The notes beneath the pieces were generated by a model. It worked only from the letters and a program-made list of their open reading frames with translations. It was not told where the DNA came from and searched no databases. From assembly GCF_007644035.1 (NCBI RefSeq), contig NZ_VMTV02000909.1:123893-187892 (forward strand): a DNA stretch of 64,000 nucleotides. The letters run 5' to 3'. This DNA is from Vogesella mureinivorans. Lineage in GTDB: Bacteria > Pseudomonadota > Gammaproteobacteria > Burkholderiales > Chromobacteriaceae. Shown here one piece after another: positions 1 through 8,793 of the stretch. The translations under genes were made by a program, and so were the position numbers. Within the stretch, counting starts at the first letter, position 1, and each line of letters begins with the position of its first letter.

Positions 1-1210
1 GTACCATCGAAGTCGGGCCTTCCAGGCGGCCGGCTTCGGCGTAGTACCAGTCGATCACGTCTTGTGGCTGCTCGTAGCTCTCGGCAAATTCTTCTACCAG
101 GGCTTTGACTTGTTCCGGCTTGGCTTCCAGCTTGTTGGCTTCTACCGCTTCGGCCAGGATCAGGCCCAGCGCTACGCGGCGCTCGGCTTGCTGGGTGAAC
201 AGGTCTGCCGGCAGCGGCATGTCTTTCAGCTGCATGCCACGTTGTTCCAGGTCTTTGCGGGCCTGGTCCATCAGGCGGCCAACTTCCAGCTCTACCAGAG
301 CTTTAGGCAGGTCGATCGGGGTCACGTCGATCAGCGCCTGCATCACGTTTTCTTTCACCTGGGCAGACAGGCGGCGTTTTACTTCACGCTCCACGTTTTT
401 GCGGATTTCAGCGCGCATCTTGGCCACGTCGCCATCAGCAATACCCAGCAACTTGGCGAACTCTTCGTTCACTTCCGGCAGCTCGGCAGCGGCAACGTTT
501 TTCACGGTGATCTCGAAGCTGGCGGTTTTGCCGGCTACGTCTTTACCGTGGTAGTCAGCCGGGAAGTTCACGGCAACAGTCTTGGTTTCGCCTTCTTTCG
601 CGCCGATCACACCGGCTTCGAATTCTGGCAGCATCTGGCCCTGGCCCAGCATGAACGGGAAGTTCTCGCTGCTGCCGCCTTCGAAGGCTACGCCGTCGAT
701 GGTGCCTTTGAAGTCGATGATGACGCGGTCGCCGTCAGCAGCTTCGCGCTCTACACGGTTGAAGCGGGTGCGTTGCTTGCGCAGGATATCAACGGTCTTG
801 TCGATTTCGGCGTCGGTCACTTCGGTGTTTGGCTTCTCGATGTCTTTGCCAGCCAGCTCACCGATGGTGATTTCCGGGTAAACCTCGAAAGCAGCAGCAA
901 ACTTGAAGCTTTCTGCATCGCCCTGTGCCGGTTCAAAACGCGGGTAGCCAGCTACGCGCAGTTTTTGCTCGACAGCAGCTTTGTAGAAGCTTTGCTGAAC
1001 CTGTTCGCCCAGCACTTCTTCGCGCACTTGTGCGCCGTAGTTTGCTTCAACGATTTTGGCCGGTGCTTTACCTGGGCGGAAACCCTGAATTTTGGCAGTG
1101 CGGGCAACGCGCTTCAGGCGCTCGGCTACTTGTGCGTCGATTGCAGCCAGCGGCAGTGCAATGCTCATGCGACGCTCGAGGCCGCTCAACGTTTCCAGTT
1201 GTACTTGCAT
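1..1210 (-). CDS. tig: trigger factor (3' end cut by window)
   Basis: Ribosome-associated chaperone and peptidyl-prolyl isomerase that meets nascent chains at the exit tunnel. Translating leftwards from the ATG at 1208-1210 gives MQVQLETLSGLERRMSIALP, the ribosome-binding signature GFRPGKAP near residue 43, then an FKBP-type PPIase domain (VIIDFKGTIDGVAFEGG region) and the start of the C-terminal helical arm. About 403 residues are visible; the family is about 430, so only the last few dozen codons are missing. A leader of about 175 nt separates it from a likely extended -10 promoter. Identification rests on sequence recognition and is secure. Confidence 0.96.
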   Translation of the reverse strand, partial: MQVQLETLSGLERRMSIALPLAAIDAQVAERLKRVARTAKIQGFRPGKAPAKIVEANYGAQVREEVLGEQVQQSFYKAAVEQKLRVAGYPRFEPAQGDAESFKFAAAFEVYPEITIGELAGKDIEKPNTEVTDAEIDKTVDILRKQRTRFNRVEREAADGDRVIIDFKGTIDGVAFEGGSSENFPFMLGQGQMLPEFEAGVIGAKEGETKTVAVNFPADYHGKDVAGKTASFEITVKNVAAAELPEVNEEFAKLLGIADGDVAKMRAEIRKNVEREVKRRLSAQVKENVMQALIDVTPIDLPKALVELEVGRLMDQARKDLEQRGMQLKDMPLPADLFTQQAERRVALGLILAEAVEANKLEAKPEQVKALVEEFAESYEQPQDVIDWYYAEAGRLEGPTSMV

Positions 1211-1582
1211 GTCCAATCCTTAGATTCAAAAGGTGTGGGGTTGAAGCCAGAAGCGGGAAAGCCCAACGGGTTGAGCAGAAATGCTCGGGGAACCATGCTG
1301 ATTTTGCTTTCCTGCGCCATGAATTTTGTATTGTTAAGCAGCGTGTCTACCTGCAGGGCAGGCGAAACCAGGCGGCTAAAGCAAGGGGCGAGTATAGCAT
1401 GCAGCGTCAAATTGAACAGTGCGTGATGCCAGCGCCCTGTCCTGCCAGCCATGGCGGCACATAGCCTGCACGGCACGCCAGGCCAAACTGCCACCAACAG
1501 GCCATGCCGCACGCCTTCATTGCCGCCGGCTTGCCGTGCCGGTATCGTACCGGCGATTGCACCTTGATACAGGCAAGACACC
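1211..1582. other. divergent intergenic region tig/moaC
   Basis: 372 bases between the divergent tig and moaC starts. It holds the tig leader and promoter (-10 at 1391-1396) and the moaC upstream region. I see no tRNA, no convincing small ORF and no repeat here. The open frames crossing it are continuations of frames antisense to tig or moaC. Confidence 0.6.
1391..1399 (-). promoter_or_regulatory. extended -10 promoter for tig
   Basis: On the minus strand this reads TGC-TATACT, an extended -10 element (TGnTATAMT). No good -35 hexamer lies at the expected distance, which fits the extended -10 class. It is the best sigma-70 match upstream of trigger factor and would give a leader of roughly 175 nt. 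Inferred from sequence only. Confidence 0.5.
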
Positions 1583-2080
1583 ATGTCCACCCTCACGCAC
1601 TTTGACAGCCATGGCCAGGCGCACATGGTTGACGTAGGCCACAAGGCAGAAACCCGGCGCGTAGCCGTCGCCACCGGCCACATCACCATGCAGCCCGCCA
1701 CCTACGCCCTGCTGCAGTCCGGCAACAGTAAAAAAGGCGATGTAATCGGCATTGCCCGCATCGCTGCCATACAGGGCAGCAAGCGCACCGCCGACCTGAT
1801 TCCGCTATGCCACCCGCTGGCCCTGAGCCGTGTGGCAGTGGATTTCCACCCCGAAGACGCCGCCTGCCGCCTGCACATCACCGTGACCGCTGAAACAGTT
1901 GGCCGCACCGGCGTGGAAATGGAGGCGCTCAGCGCCGTGATGGCCGGCCTGCTTACCGTGTACGACATGCTGAAGGCGGTGGATCGCGGCATGGAGATCG
2001 CCGGGGTACGGCTGCTGGAAAAACAGGGTGGCAAGAGCGGGCACTGGCACGCTGGCGACCACGACCACTTGGGAACCTGA
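1583..2080 (+). CDS. moaC: cyclic pyranopterin monophosphate synthase MoaC
   Basis: Converts the MoaA product 3',8-cyclo-GTP to cyclic pyranopterin monophosphate in molybdenum cofactor synthesis. The 165-residue protein is full length for the family and shows its motifs: an N-terminal MVDVGHK segment, [16 protein letters not shown], the DLIPLCHPL motif with the conserved Cys-His, and [10 protein letters not shown] followed by YDMLKAVD. It ends at TGA 2078-2080, directly abutting the flavin reductase gene, so the two are probably co-transcribed. MoeA, a later enzyme of the same pathway, lies 3 kb downstream on the other strand. Confidence 0.96.
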   Translation: MSTLTHFDSHGQAHMVDVGHKAETRRVAVATGHITMQPATYALLQSGNSKKGDVIGIARIAAIQGSKRTADLIPLCHPLALSRVAVDFHPEDAACRLHITVTAETVGRTGVEMEALSAVMAGLLTVYDMLKAVDRGMEIAGVRLLEKQGGKSGHWHAGDHDHLGT

Positions 2081-2650
2081 ATGATGAATACACTGCAAGA
2101 TGTGCCGCTAGCGCAAGCCTACCGCCTGCTCAACCACGGCCCTACCGTGCTGGTGAGCAGCGCCCACGCCGGCCAGCAAAACGTGATGGCCGCCGCCTGG
2201 GCCATGCCGCTGGATTTTGACCCGCCCAAGATACTGGTGGTGATCGACAAGGCCACCCACACCCGCAAACTGATGGAAGCCTCCGGCGAATTTGCCCTGA
2301 ACGTGCCCTGCCGCTACCAGGCACAGGCAGTGGTAGCCGCCGGTAGCGCCAGCGGTGCCGACTGCGACAAGTTTGCCGCCAGCGGCCTGCAGGCCATGCC
2401 GGCGCAGCGCATTGCCGCCCCGCTGGTGCAAGGCTGCAGCGCCTATCTGGAATGCCGCATCATCCAGGAGCCGCATAACCAGCAGCAATACGACCTGTTT
2501 ATTGCCGAAGTGGTCGCCGCCCAGGCCGACAGCCGCGTATTCAGCAACGGGCGCTGGCATTTTGACGGCCACGACGCGCTGCGCAGCCTGCACCACGTAG
2601 CCGGTGGCCATTTTTTTGTCAGCGGCGATACCGTTAGCGGCCAGACATAA
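2081..2650 (+). CDS. flavin reductase-like FMN-binding protein
   Basis: A 189-residue protein of the flavin reductase-like split-barrel family (FMN/NAD(P)H-dependent reductases and oxygenase partners). Family traits seen are an N-terminal TVLVSSAHAGQQNVMAAAW strand-turn, the PPKILVVIDKATHTRKLME segment and a SGEFALNVP motif, which resemble HpaC/YwrF-like proteins that bind FMN between two barrels. It starts immediately after the moaC stop (ATG-ATG at 2081/2084), implying translational coupling, and is followed by a strong terminator. The substrate cannot be read from sequence; no specific role in Moco synthesis is established. Confidence 0.8.
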   Translation: MMNTLQDVPLAQAYRLLNHGPTVLVSSAHAGQQNVMAAAWAMPLDFDPPKILVVIDKATHTRKLMEASGEFALNVPCRYQAQAVVAAGSASGADCDKFAASGLQAMPAQRIAAPLVQGCSAYLECRIIQEPHNQQQYDLFIAEVVAAQADSRVFSNGRWHFDGHDALRSLHHVAGGHFFVSGDTVSGQT

Positions 2651-2667
2651 AACCGGCAGCAGGCAAC

Positions 2668-2699
2668 AAAAAGCCCCGCACTGTGATGCGGGGCTTTTT
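2668..2699. terminator. bidirectional intrinsic terminator
   Basis: Perfect 13-bp inverted repeat, AAAAAGCCCCGCA then loop CTGTGA then TGCGGGGCTTTTT. It has a U-run in both directions, so it can end both the moaC-flavin reductase transcript and the convergent exonuclease transcript. Confidence 0.92.
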
Positions 2700-2721
2700 G
2701 CTGATGGCTACGCGCCAGCGC

Positions 2722-3339
2722 TCAGGCGCTTACCGTCAGCTCGCGCAGATACTGCGGCACTTTGGCCGCGGTCACTTTCTGCAGCTTGCACAGCAAGCCA
2801 TGGCTCACCTGCGCCAGACCGTGCTTTTGCCGCAAGGTCGCCTGCAAATACTGCAACAGGTTGGCCGCCATCTCGGCATCGGCCAAGGCCCGGTGCGCCT
2901 GCCCCGTGGCCGGCAGGCCAGCCCAGCGCGTGAGCGTGCCCAGCTTGTGATCCGGCGCCGTAGGTAGCAGGCGGCGCGACAGTAGCAGCGTGCAGGCAAA
3001 ATCCTGCTGGCGCTGCAGGCCCAGCAAACCCAGCTCGTAGTCCCAGAACTTGCGGTCAAAGCTGGCGTTATGCGCCACCAGCGGTGCCGTGCCGACAAAC
3101 GCCGCTGCCTCGCGCATGACCTGCGCGGCCGGTGGTGCGGCCTTGAGCATGGCGTTGCTGATACCGGTGAGCTGCTGGATCATCGGCGGCACCCACACGC
3201 CGGCATTCATCAGGCTTTGATAGCGGTCTACCACCTGGCCGTTTTCCAGCAGCACAATGCCGATCTCGGTGGCACGGCCATCGGGGCCTGGCCCGATGGC
3301 CGTGGTCTCGAAGTCGATAACGGCCAGCCTTTGGCTCAT
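2722..3339 (-). CDS. DEDDh 3'-5' exonuclease (DnaQ family)
   Basis: A 205-residue exonuclease of the DnaQ/RNase T superfamily. All three Exo motifs are visible: DFET near residue 10 (Exo I), HNASFDR near residue 95 (Exo II) and HRALADAEM near residue 150 (Exo III, DEDDh type). Together they supply the four acidic metal ligands and the catalytic His. I chose the ATG at 3337-3339 (MSQRLAVIDFETT) because it overlaps the stop of the 69-residue gene upstream by four bases (ATGA), typical of coupled genes. It lacks any polymerase domain, so it is a stand-alone proofreading-type or RNA-trimming nuclease; the substrate is not determinable. Confidence 0.9.
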   Translation of the reverse strand: MSQRLAVIDFETTAIGPGPDGRATEIGIVLLENGQVVDRYQSLMNAGVWVPPMIQQLTGISNAMLKAAPPAAQVMREAAAFVGTAPLVAHNASFDRKFWDYELGLLGLQRQQDFACTLLLSRRLLPTAPDHKLGTLTRWAGLPATGQAHRALADAEMAANLLQYLQATLRQKHGLAQVSHGLLCKLQKVTAAKVPQYLRELTVSA

Positions 3340-3545
3340 GCCAGCGCCTGCTTGGCTGCCTCGGCAGGGCTCAGGCCATCGTAGAACATATCGGTATACC
3401 ACTCGGCCTGCTCTTCGATATGGTCTTGCGCTTCTGCCTCGGTGGCACCCGCCGCCACCAGGTGGGTTTCCACCTCGGTACACCAGGCCAGCAGCGCCAG
3501 GGTTTCGTCGTCCAGCTCGTCGATTTCGTTTTTCTTGCGCGACAT
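3336..3545 (-). CDS. small acidic protein, function unknown
   Basis: A 69-residue, strongly acidic, probably all-helical protein (MSRKKNEIDELDDETLALL start). The ATG at 3543-3545 is preferred over one nine codons upstream because AAAGGA sits 8 nt before it. The C-terminus FYDGLSPAEAAKQALA resembles a short amphipathic helix pair. It overlaps the exonuclease start by 4 bp, so the two are almost certainly coupled and it may be a partner of that enzyme. I do not recognise the family. Confidence 0.7.
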   Translation of the reverse strand: MSRKKNEIDELDDETLALLAWCTEVETHLVAAGATEAEAQDHIEEQAEWYTDMFYDGLSPAEAAKQALA

Positions 3546-3613
3546 GGTGTTTTCCTTTACTTGCTTCGTCATTTAACAGCCGCGCATTGTACGCAGCTTT
3601 TGCCTGCCGCGCC

Positions 3614-4699
3614 CTAGCGCGTCATCAGGTCGCCGTACACCAGGCCCGGCTGCGGCTTGCGCTTGGCCGATGGCGCGTCGTACAGCACCAGCCAGGCGTC
3701 TGGCCCGGCCCAGTGTGGCGGCAGCCTGCACAGCGCCTCGGCGCGGTCGGTACCTTTGCCGTGCGGCAACACCATATGCTCGGCCACGCCTTCCCACCAC
3801 AGCGCGGCGCCCTCGCCTGCCGTGACGCCAGCCAATGCGGCCCGCGCACCCACCCAGCGGAACACCCGCACAGCGCCATCCAGCACCATGGTGGGGCCGG
3901 CCAACAGCAGCAGATCGTCGCCATCCAGGTGCAGGTCTCGCACGCCCAGGCCTGCCAGCGGCAGGAAATGCTTGCGGTACAGTTGGCCGCTGTCGTCCAG
4001 CGGTGCCAGGCGCAGCTCGCCCTTGCGTTCTTCCAGACGCAGCTCTAGCAGGCAGCTCCAGCCGCGCAGCACCGGCCCGCGCAGGCCCAATAGCAGCTTG
4101 CCGTCTACCGCTGCCAGGCCTTCCACGTCAAAACCGTTGTCCTTGCCGGGTATGGCCATGAACGGTGCCAGCTGCGGGTCATCGGCCAGCAAAGTGGTGA
4201 GTTCGTTAAATTTCTTCTTGCCTTTCAGCGTAGCTGCCGTGCGCCCGTCTGCCGTGGTTTTTTGCAGCGACTACACACCGTCGCCCTCGTCCAGCAGAGG
4301 AATGCGCGCCAGCAGGCAGCGGTTGCCATCGTGCGTTACCGTGGCCAGGCGCTTGAGGTTGGCCGCAGCGTCGCGCGCCGGCTGCGGCGCCTTGCGCTTG
4401 AGCCCGTGCGAGCCTACCAGCCACAGATAGCCATCGGCCACGGCCAGGCCTTCTAGGTCGGCCTCGATATCGGCGCTGTCCGGCAGCGGCAGATAATCGG
4501 CCAGCGGGTAGTGGCGGTCTGCCACAAAGTGCAGGCCCTCTGCTGTGCGGTCGCGCAGCAGGCGGTCCAGGCCGCAGGCTTCGTCGCCGGCCACCCACAG
4601 CGTGTCACCGATGGCCACGGCGCCGGACAGGTTATCGTGCACCAGCTGGGCGCTATCCAGCGCCAGGCTGACAGCATTGACGGACAGTTTATTGGGCAT
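3614..4699 (-). pseudogene. DUF3616-like protein gene with in-frame amber stop
   Basis: Two open frames, 4699-4271 (142 codons) and 4192-3614, lie in the same reading frame and are separated only by a TAG at 4271-4273. Reading through gives one continuous ~361-residue protein of DUF3616 character (beta-propeller-like, e.g. LVHDNLSGAVAIGDTLWVAGDE, LEGLAVADGYLWLVGSH, DVEGLAAVDGKLLLGLRGPV). Homologous-looking sequence continues on both sides of the stop, so this is a single nonsense mutation, a suppressed stop or a sequencing error rather than two genes. The start has GAGG six bases upstream. It lies in a leftward operon below the ferredoxin gene. Confidence 0.8.
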
Positions 4700-4721
4700 G
4701 GTTTACCTCGGCTAAAGCGGG

Positions 4722-5063
4722 TTAATCGTCTGGCAGGGTAATGTGCCAAGGCACGTCGCCTACGTATAAATGGCAGGCCAGGCGCACCGTTTCCGGCGCG
4801 TCCGGCCACTGCTCGCTGGCGGCGGCGCTGGCACTGCACAGCCCGGCGCGCAGCAGCACATTGCGCTCCTTGCGGCCAACCTGCACCTGCCGTGGCTGCG
4901 CGGCGTGCTGCAGGCGCACGGCACAGGTGCCGCAGGTGCCCTGGCCGCAGCGCCAGTGCAGCGGTACATCATGAAAACGCGCTACGTCGATCAGTGCGTC
5001 GCCGGGGCTGGCGTCCAGCTCGGCAATGCTTTGCCCGCCGCGCGCGAAAACCAGCCGTGTCAC
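4722..5063 (-). CDS. 2Fe-2S plant-type ferredoxin
   Basis: A 113-residue ferredoxin with the chloroplast-type cluster motif C-GQGT-C-GT-C (Cys 39, 44 and 47) and the distal ligand in VRLACHLYV near residue 97. It would carry one [2Fe-2S] cluster and act as a one-electron donor in the cytoplasm. The start is a GTG at 5061-5063 whose GTGA overlaps the moeA stop, so translation is probably coupled to moeA. Its place after moeA hints at a redox role for a molybdoenzyme, but that is inference. Confidence 0.88.
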   Translation of the reverse strand: MTRLVFARGGQSIAELDASPGDALIDVARFHDVPLHWRCGQGTCGTCAVRLQHAAQPRQVQVGRKERNVLLRAGLCSASAAASEQWPDAPETVRLACHLYVGDVPWHITLPDD

Positions 5064-6247
5064 AGCGCGTACACCGGCAGCACGTCGCCGGGCTGCACTT
5101 GCTGGCCTGGCTGCAGGCGCACCAGCGCGTCGGCCCAGGCGCAGGATGTCAGCACGCCAGAGCCCTGATTGGGGTAGCGCTGCAGCACCAGCTGGCCGCC
5201 CTGCTGTGCCACACGCACACGCAGGTATTCTTCGCGGCGGGTGTCGGGTTTACGCCAGTCAAACGCGGCGGGCAGGTAGTACAGCGGCTGCCACGCCGGC
5301 ACCACCTCGCCCATGCGCGCACGCAGGAAATCACGCACCAGCACGGCAAAGGTGACATAGCCCGATACCGGGTTGCCCGGCAGGCCGATAAAGTCGGCCT
5401 CGCCTACGCGGCCACTGGCCAGCGGCTTACCGGGCTTGATGGCGATTTTCCACAGCTGCAGCTCGCCCTCGGCTTCTACCGCTGCTTTGACGTGATCCTC
5501 CTCGCCGACCGACACGCCACCGCAGGTCATCACCACGTCGGCCTCTGATGCGGCATCGCGCAGTGCCTGGCGCGTGGCGGCCAGTGTGTCGGGGATGATG
5601 CCCAGGTCCAGCACTTGGCAGCCCAGCGCGCGCAGCGCCGGCACCAGCCAGTAGCGGTTGGAGTTGTAGATTTTGCCGGCACCGGCCGGCGTGCCGGGCT
5701 CCACCAGCTCGTCACCGGTAAAGAACACCGCTACGCGCAGCTGGCTGTACACCTGCAGCTGCGCCACACCTACCGATGCGGCCAGACCCAGGTCGGCATC
5801 GCGCAAACGTTGGCCGCAGGCCAGCACGGTTTGCCCCTCGGCAATGTCCTCGCCGCGGCGGCGGATGTTCTGCCCGGCCAGCACCGGCGCGGTGAAGCCC
5901 ACGCTGCCATCCGGCTGCAGCTCGGCCTGCTCCTGCATCACCACCGCGTCGGCCTGCAGCGGCAGCGGGGCACCGGTAAAGATGCGTGCGGCGCTGGCCG
6001 GTAGCAATGGCTGCGGCACACTGCCGGCGGGGATGCGCTGGCTCACCGGCAGCGTGGCCGCGGCGTCGGCGGCGCGCACGGCGTAGCCATCCATGGCGCT
6101 ATTGTCACAAGGGGGTACATCCAGGGTAGATACCAGGTCTTGCGCCAGCACACGGCCAGCGGCCGCCAGCAGGTCGACCCTGTCGGTACGGGCCGGTACG
6201 CGGGCGCGCGCCAGCAGCCAGTCGCGGGTTTGCTCTACGGTTTGCAT
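5060..6247 (-). CDS. moeA: molybdopterin molybdenumtransferase MoeA
   Basis: Inserts molybdate into adenylylated molybdopterin, the last general step of Moco synthesis. The 395-residue length is normal. Family motifs are seen in order: PPCDNSAMDGYAV, RIFTGAPLPLQADAVVMQEQ, IRRRGEDI, VAVFFTGDELV, YNSNRYWL, MTCGGVSVGEEDHVK, KPGKPLASG and the PGNPVSGYVTF segment. It heads a leftward operon with the ferredoxin, the broken DUF3616 gene and the exonuclease pair. Confidence 0.96.
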   Translation of the reverse strand: MQTVEQTRDWLLARARVPARTDRVDLLAAAGRVLAQDLVSTLDVPPCDNSAMDGYAVRAADAAATLPVSQRIPAGSVPQPLLPASAARIFTGAPLPLQADAVVMQEQAELQPDGSVGFTAPVLAGQNIRRRGEDIAEGQTVLACGQRLRDADLGLAASVGVAQLQVYSQLRVAVFFTGDELVEPGTPAGAGKIYNSNRYWLVPALRALGCQVLDLGIIPDTLAATRQALRDAASEADVVMTCGGVSVGEEDHVKAAVEAEGELQLWKIAIKPGKPLASGRVGEADFIGLPGNPVSGYVTFAVLVRDFLRARMGEVVPAWQPLYYLPAAFDWRKPDTRREEYLRVRVAQQGGQLVLQRYPNQGSGVLTSCAWADALVRLQPGQQVQPGDVLPVYAL

Positions 6248-6270
6248 GAGTCGGATAGCATGAATGACGA

Positions 6271-6298
6271 AAGCCGCATCTTCTCACAGACGCGGCTT
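6271..6298 (-). terminator. weak hairpin after the 68-residue gene
   Basis: Inverted repeat AAGCCGC / GCGGCTT separated by 14 nt, lying between the end of the rpsB...udg block and the moeA start. There is no long U-run in the leftward direction, so it may be a Rho-independent terminator of low efficiency or an mRNA 3' stabiliser. Confidence 0.4.
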
Positions 6299-6320
6299 GT
6301 ACGGTAAGGCGGCTAGCGGG

Positions 6321-6527
6321 CTAGGCGGCCACAGGGTTGGCCGCAGGCGGCGCTTCGAAACGCTTCCAGTCGGTAATCAGGATGTGCGGCAGCTGCAAGC
6401 TGGCGGCCAGGCGCTTTTCGATGTCTTCCAGCACATGGTGGTTATGAATCGTGCCGCCGAGGGTGATTTCGGCATGACGGCTTACCGGGTTGCCCGGCGT
6501 AACAAACCAGATGCAATAGCGATTCAT
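6321..6527 (-). CDS. small hypothetical protein
   Basis: A 68-residue frame (starts MNRYCIWFVTPGNPVSRHAE) in the same direction as, and 22 bp after, the DNA glycosylase gene. The sequence looks protein-like: a beta strand at the N-terminus, a GGTIHNHH turn and an amphipathic helix VLEDIEKRLAASLQL. There is no clear Shine-Dalgarno, so it may be translated by re-initiation. A longer version of the frame starting inside the glycosylase gene is less likely. Family unknown. Confidence 0.55.
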   Translation of the reverse strand: MNRYCIWFVTPGNPVSRHAEITLGGTIHNHHVLEDIEKRLAASLQLPHILITDWKRFEAPPAANPVAA

Positions 6528-6549
6528 GACAGGCACCGGCGAAATAGGC

Positions 6550-7032
6550 TTAAACCATATATCGGCGCAGTGCCTGCCATTCTTGAAGTTTTTTATCGAA
6601 AGCCAAGGTGTGCGCCGGGCTGCTGGATGACAGCACCAATACATCCACCCCACAGCCCGCCAAAGTGGGCGCTGCTTTGCCAGCGGTCTGGCCATTGAAC
6701 GCCACCAGCTGCAAGGCGGGTAGCGTGGCCACCAGCTCGGCCAGCGGGTTGGCGCGCGCGTCGCGGATATCGCTATCGAGGCTGCCACGGCGCGTGGCCT
6801 CGGCCACCACGTCCCACAGCCCCACGCCCAATGCCTGCATGGCCGCCAGGCGCTGCGGGTAAGACAATGCGGCCAACTCGCTGCCCGCCACCGTGCCCAG
6901 CAGCCGCCAGAACTGGTTACGCGGGTGCGCGTAATACTGCGCGGCCGCCAGCGAGGCGTCGCCGGGCAGCGAACCCAGGATCAGGATGCGGGTATCGGGA
7001 TCGACTACCGGGGCAAAGCTGGCTTTACGCAT
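6550..7032 (-). CDS. uracil-DNA glycosylase superfamily (hypoxanthine/Mug-like) protein
   Basis: A 160-residue DNA-deoxyinosine-glycosylase type member of the uracil-DNA glycosylase superfamily. It shows the active-site strand ILILGSLPGDASLAA, the HPRNQFWRLLG motif, GVGLWDVVAEATRRGSLDSDI and the C-terminal LSSSSPAHT loop that corresponds to the minor-groove motif. The ATG at 7030-7032 (MRKASFAPV) is chosen because it lies 10 bp after the rnhB stop; upstream in-frame starts would overlap rnhB. It would remove deaminated bases in DNA repair. Confidence 0.82.
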   Translation of the reverse strand: MRKASFAPVVDPDTRILILGSLPGDASLAAAQYYAHPRNQFWRLLGTVAGSELAALSYPQRLAAMQALGVGLWDVVAEATRRGSLDSDIRDARANPLAELVATLPALQLVAFNGQTAGKAAPTLAGCGVDVLVLSSSSPAHTLAFDKKLQEWQALRRYMV

Positions 7033-7042
7033 GCGGCCAACT

Positions 7043-7627
7043 TTAAAACAGGCTGCCCTGCTCGGCGGCCAGCTGGAGGCGCACCGGGCCAAAGCTGCGG
7101 CGATGCTCGGCCAGTGCGCCGTGCTGCGCCAGTGCCTTCATGTGCTCGGCTGTGGGGTAGCCCTTGTGGCGGGCAAAACCGTACTGCGGGTGCAGCGCGT
7201 CCAGCGCGATCATTTCGGCGTCGCGTGCGGTCTTGGCCAGAATCGATGCGGCGGAGATTTCCTGCACCTTGGCGTCGCCCTTCACAATGGCCTCGGCGGG
7301 CAAGGTCAGCGTCTTGGGGATTTTGTTACCGTCAATCAGCACCTTGCCGGGGGTGATGGCCAGGCCATCCACCGCACGCACCATGGCCAGCATGGTGGCC
7401 TGAAAAATATTGAGCTGGTCGATTTCGGCAGCACTGGCGTGGGCAATGTGCCAGGCCAGCGCCTTTTCCTTGATCTCCAGCGCCAGCGCCGCGCGCCGAG
7501 CCTCGCTCAGTTTTTTCGAGTCGGCCAGGCCAGCAATGGGCCGAGCCGGGTCCAGGATGACCGCGGCGGTAAACACCGAGCCGATCAGCGGGCCGCGGCC
7601 TGCTTCGTCCACACCGCAGATCAGCAT
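7043..7627 (-). CDS. rnhB: ribonuclease HII
   Basis: Cleaves RNA of RNA-DNA hybrids and single ribonucleotides in DNA. The 194-residue protein has the motifs [12 protein letters not shown] (first catalytic Asp/Glu), [39 protein letters not shown] and the distal HKGYPTAEH. The ATG at 7625-7627 overlaps the lpxB stop by 7 bp. The lpxB-rnhB pair is common in proteobacteria. Confidence 0.95.
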   Translation of the reverse strand: MLICGVDEAGRGPLIGSVFTAAVILDPARPIAGLADSKKLSEARRAALALEIKEKALAWHIAHASAAEIDQLNIFQATMLAMVRAVDGLAITPGKVLIDGNKIPKTLTLPAEAIVKGDAKVQEISAASILAKTARDAEMIALDALHPQYGFARHKGYPTAEHMKALAQHGALAEHRRSFGPVRLQLAAEQGSLF

Positions 7628-8790
7628 CGCGCCACCTTGAGGATGGCCTCGGCCGCCAGCCGTGCCGAGTCGGCTTTCAGGCTGTGATGCAGCGCGGTAA
7701 AGGTATCGATGATGTCCTGCCGGCTGTCCTGGTTGTCGTACAGCTCGGCCACGGCGGCGGTCAGCTTGTCGACTGTGGCGTCTTTTTGCAGCAGCTCGGG
7801 CACCACAAAGCGCTTGGCCAAGATATTGGGCAGGCCCACATACGGCAGCTTGAGCTTGCGCTTCACTAGCTGGTAAGTGAGCCAAGACAGCTTGTAGCTG
7901 ATCACCATCGGTTTTTTGGTGAGCGCCACTTCCAGCGTGGCGGTGCCACTGGTCACCAGCACCACGTCGGCGGCAATCATCGCCATCTGGGCGTGGCCAA
8001 ACAGCTTGCGGATGGGCAGGTCCCAGGCCTTGTGGCGGGTGAGCAGCTGGTCAAACTGGTCCATGGTTGGCCGCGTGGCCAGCGGCACCAGAAACTGCGC
8101 GTCCGGATAGCGCGCCAGCAGCTGGCGGGCCACGTCCAGATACAGGCCACCCATGAACTCCAGCTCGCTCTTGCGGCTGCCCGGCAGCAGGGCAAACACC
8201 GGCGCAGCCTTGGGCAGGCCCAGCTGTTCGCGCATGGCGTTCTGGTCGGGGGCGATGTCGATCTCGCTGGCCAGCGGGTGGCCGACAAAGGTGGCCGGCA
8301 CGCCCGCGGCGTCGTACAGCGGTTTTTCCATGGGGAACAGGCACAGCACCTGGTCGGCGCTGTCGCCGATTTTCACCACGCGCTCCGGCCGCCACGCCCA
8401 GACCGACGGGCTGACGTAGTGCACGGTATGCAGGCCGGCCTGCTTTAGCCACTTTTCCAGCCCCAGGTTGAAATCCGGTGCGTCGATGCCGATGAACACG
8501 TCGGGCTTCTCGGCCAGCAGCGTGTCGCGCAGCGTACGGCGGATGCGCAACAGCTCGGGCAGGCGCGACAGCACCTCCACGTAGCCGCGCACCGCCAGGC
8601 GCTCTTGCGGCACCTGGCTGGTGAAACCGCGCGCCAGCATGCGCGGGCCGCCGATGCCGGCAAACTCGACATCGGGGTGCGCCGCCTTGAGCGCGTCCAT
8701 CAAATGGGCGCCCAGCAGGTCGCCCGAGGCCTCGCCGGCGACCATGGCCACCTTGAGCGCACCCGGGCGGGTAAACAGCTTGTCTGTCAT
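7621..8790 (-). CDS. lpxB: lipid-A-disaccharide synthase
   Basis: Glycosyltransferase family 19 enzyme that joins UDP-diacylglucosamine and lipid X into the lipid A disaccharide at the inner membrane. The 389 residues are normal for the family. Seen are [18 protein letters not shown] near the N-terminus, [50 protein letters not shown] and [10 protein letters not shown]. It starts 3 bp after lpxA ends, within the lpxD-fabZ-lpxA-lpxB cluster. Confidence 0.97.
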   Translation of the reverse strand: MTDKLFTRPGALKVAMVAGEASGDLLGAHLMDALKAAHPDVEFAGIGGPRMLARGFTSQVPQERLAVRGYVEVLSRLPELLRIRRTLRDTLLAEKPDVFIGIDAPDFNLGLEKWLKQAGLHTVHYVSPSVWAWRPERVVKIGDSADQVLCLFPMEKPLYDAAGVPATFVGHPLASEIDIAPDQNAMREQLGLPKAAPVFALLPGSRKSELEFMGGLYLDVARQLLARYPDAQFLVPLATRPTMDQFDQLLTRHKAWDLPIRKLFGHAQMAMIAADVVLVTSGTATLEVALTKKPMVISYKLSWLTYQLVKRKLKLPYVGLPNILAKRFVVPELLQKDATVDKLTAAVAELYDNQDSRQDIIDTFTALHHSLKADSARLAAEAILKVARC

Positions 8791-8793
8791 GGT

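Noticed and set aside
62-1426. Long plus-strand frame (454 codons) opposite trigger factor
   Set aside because: It is antisense to the clearly recognisable tig; in this GC-rich DNA many antisense frames stay open. The same applies to 26504-28255 opposite pepD and 40661-42484 opposite typA.
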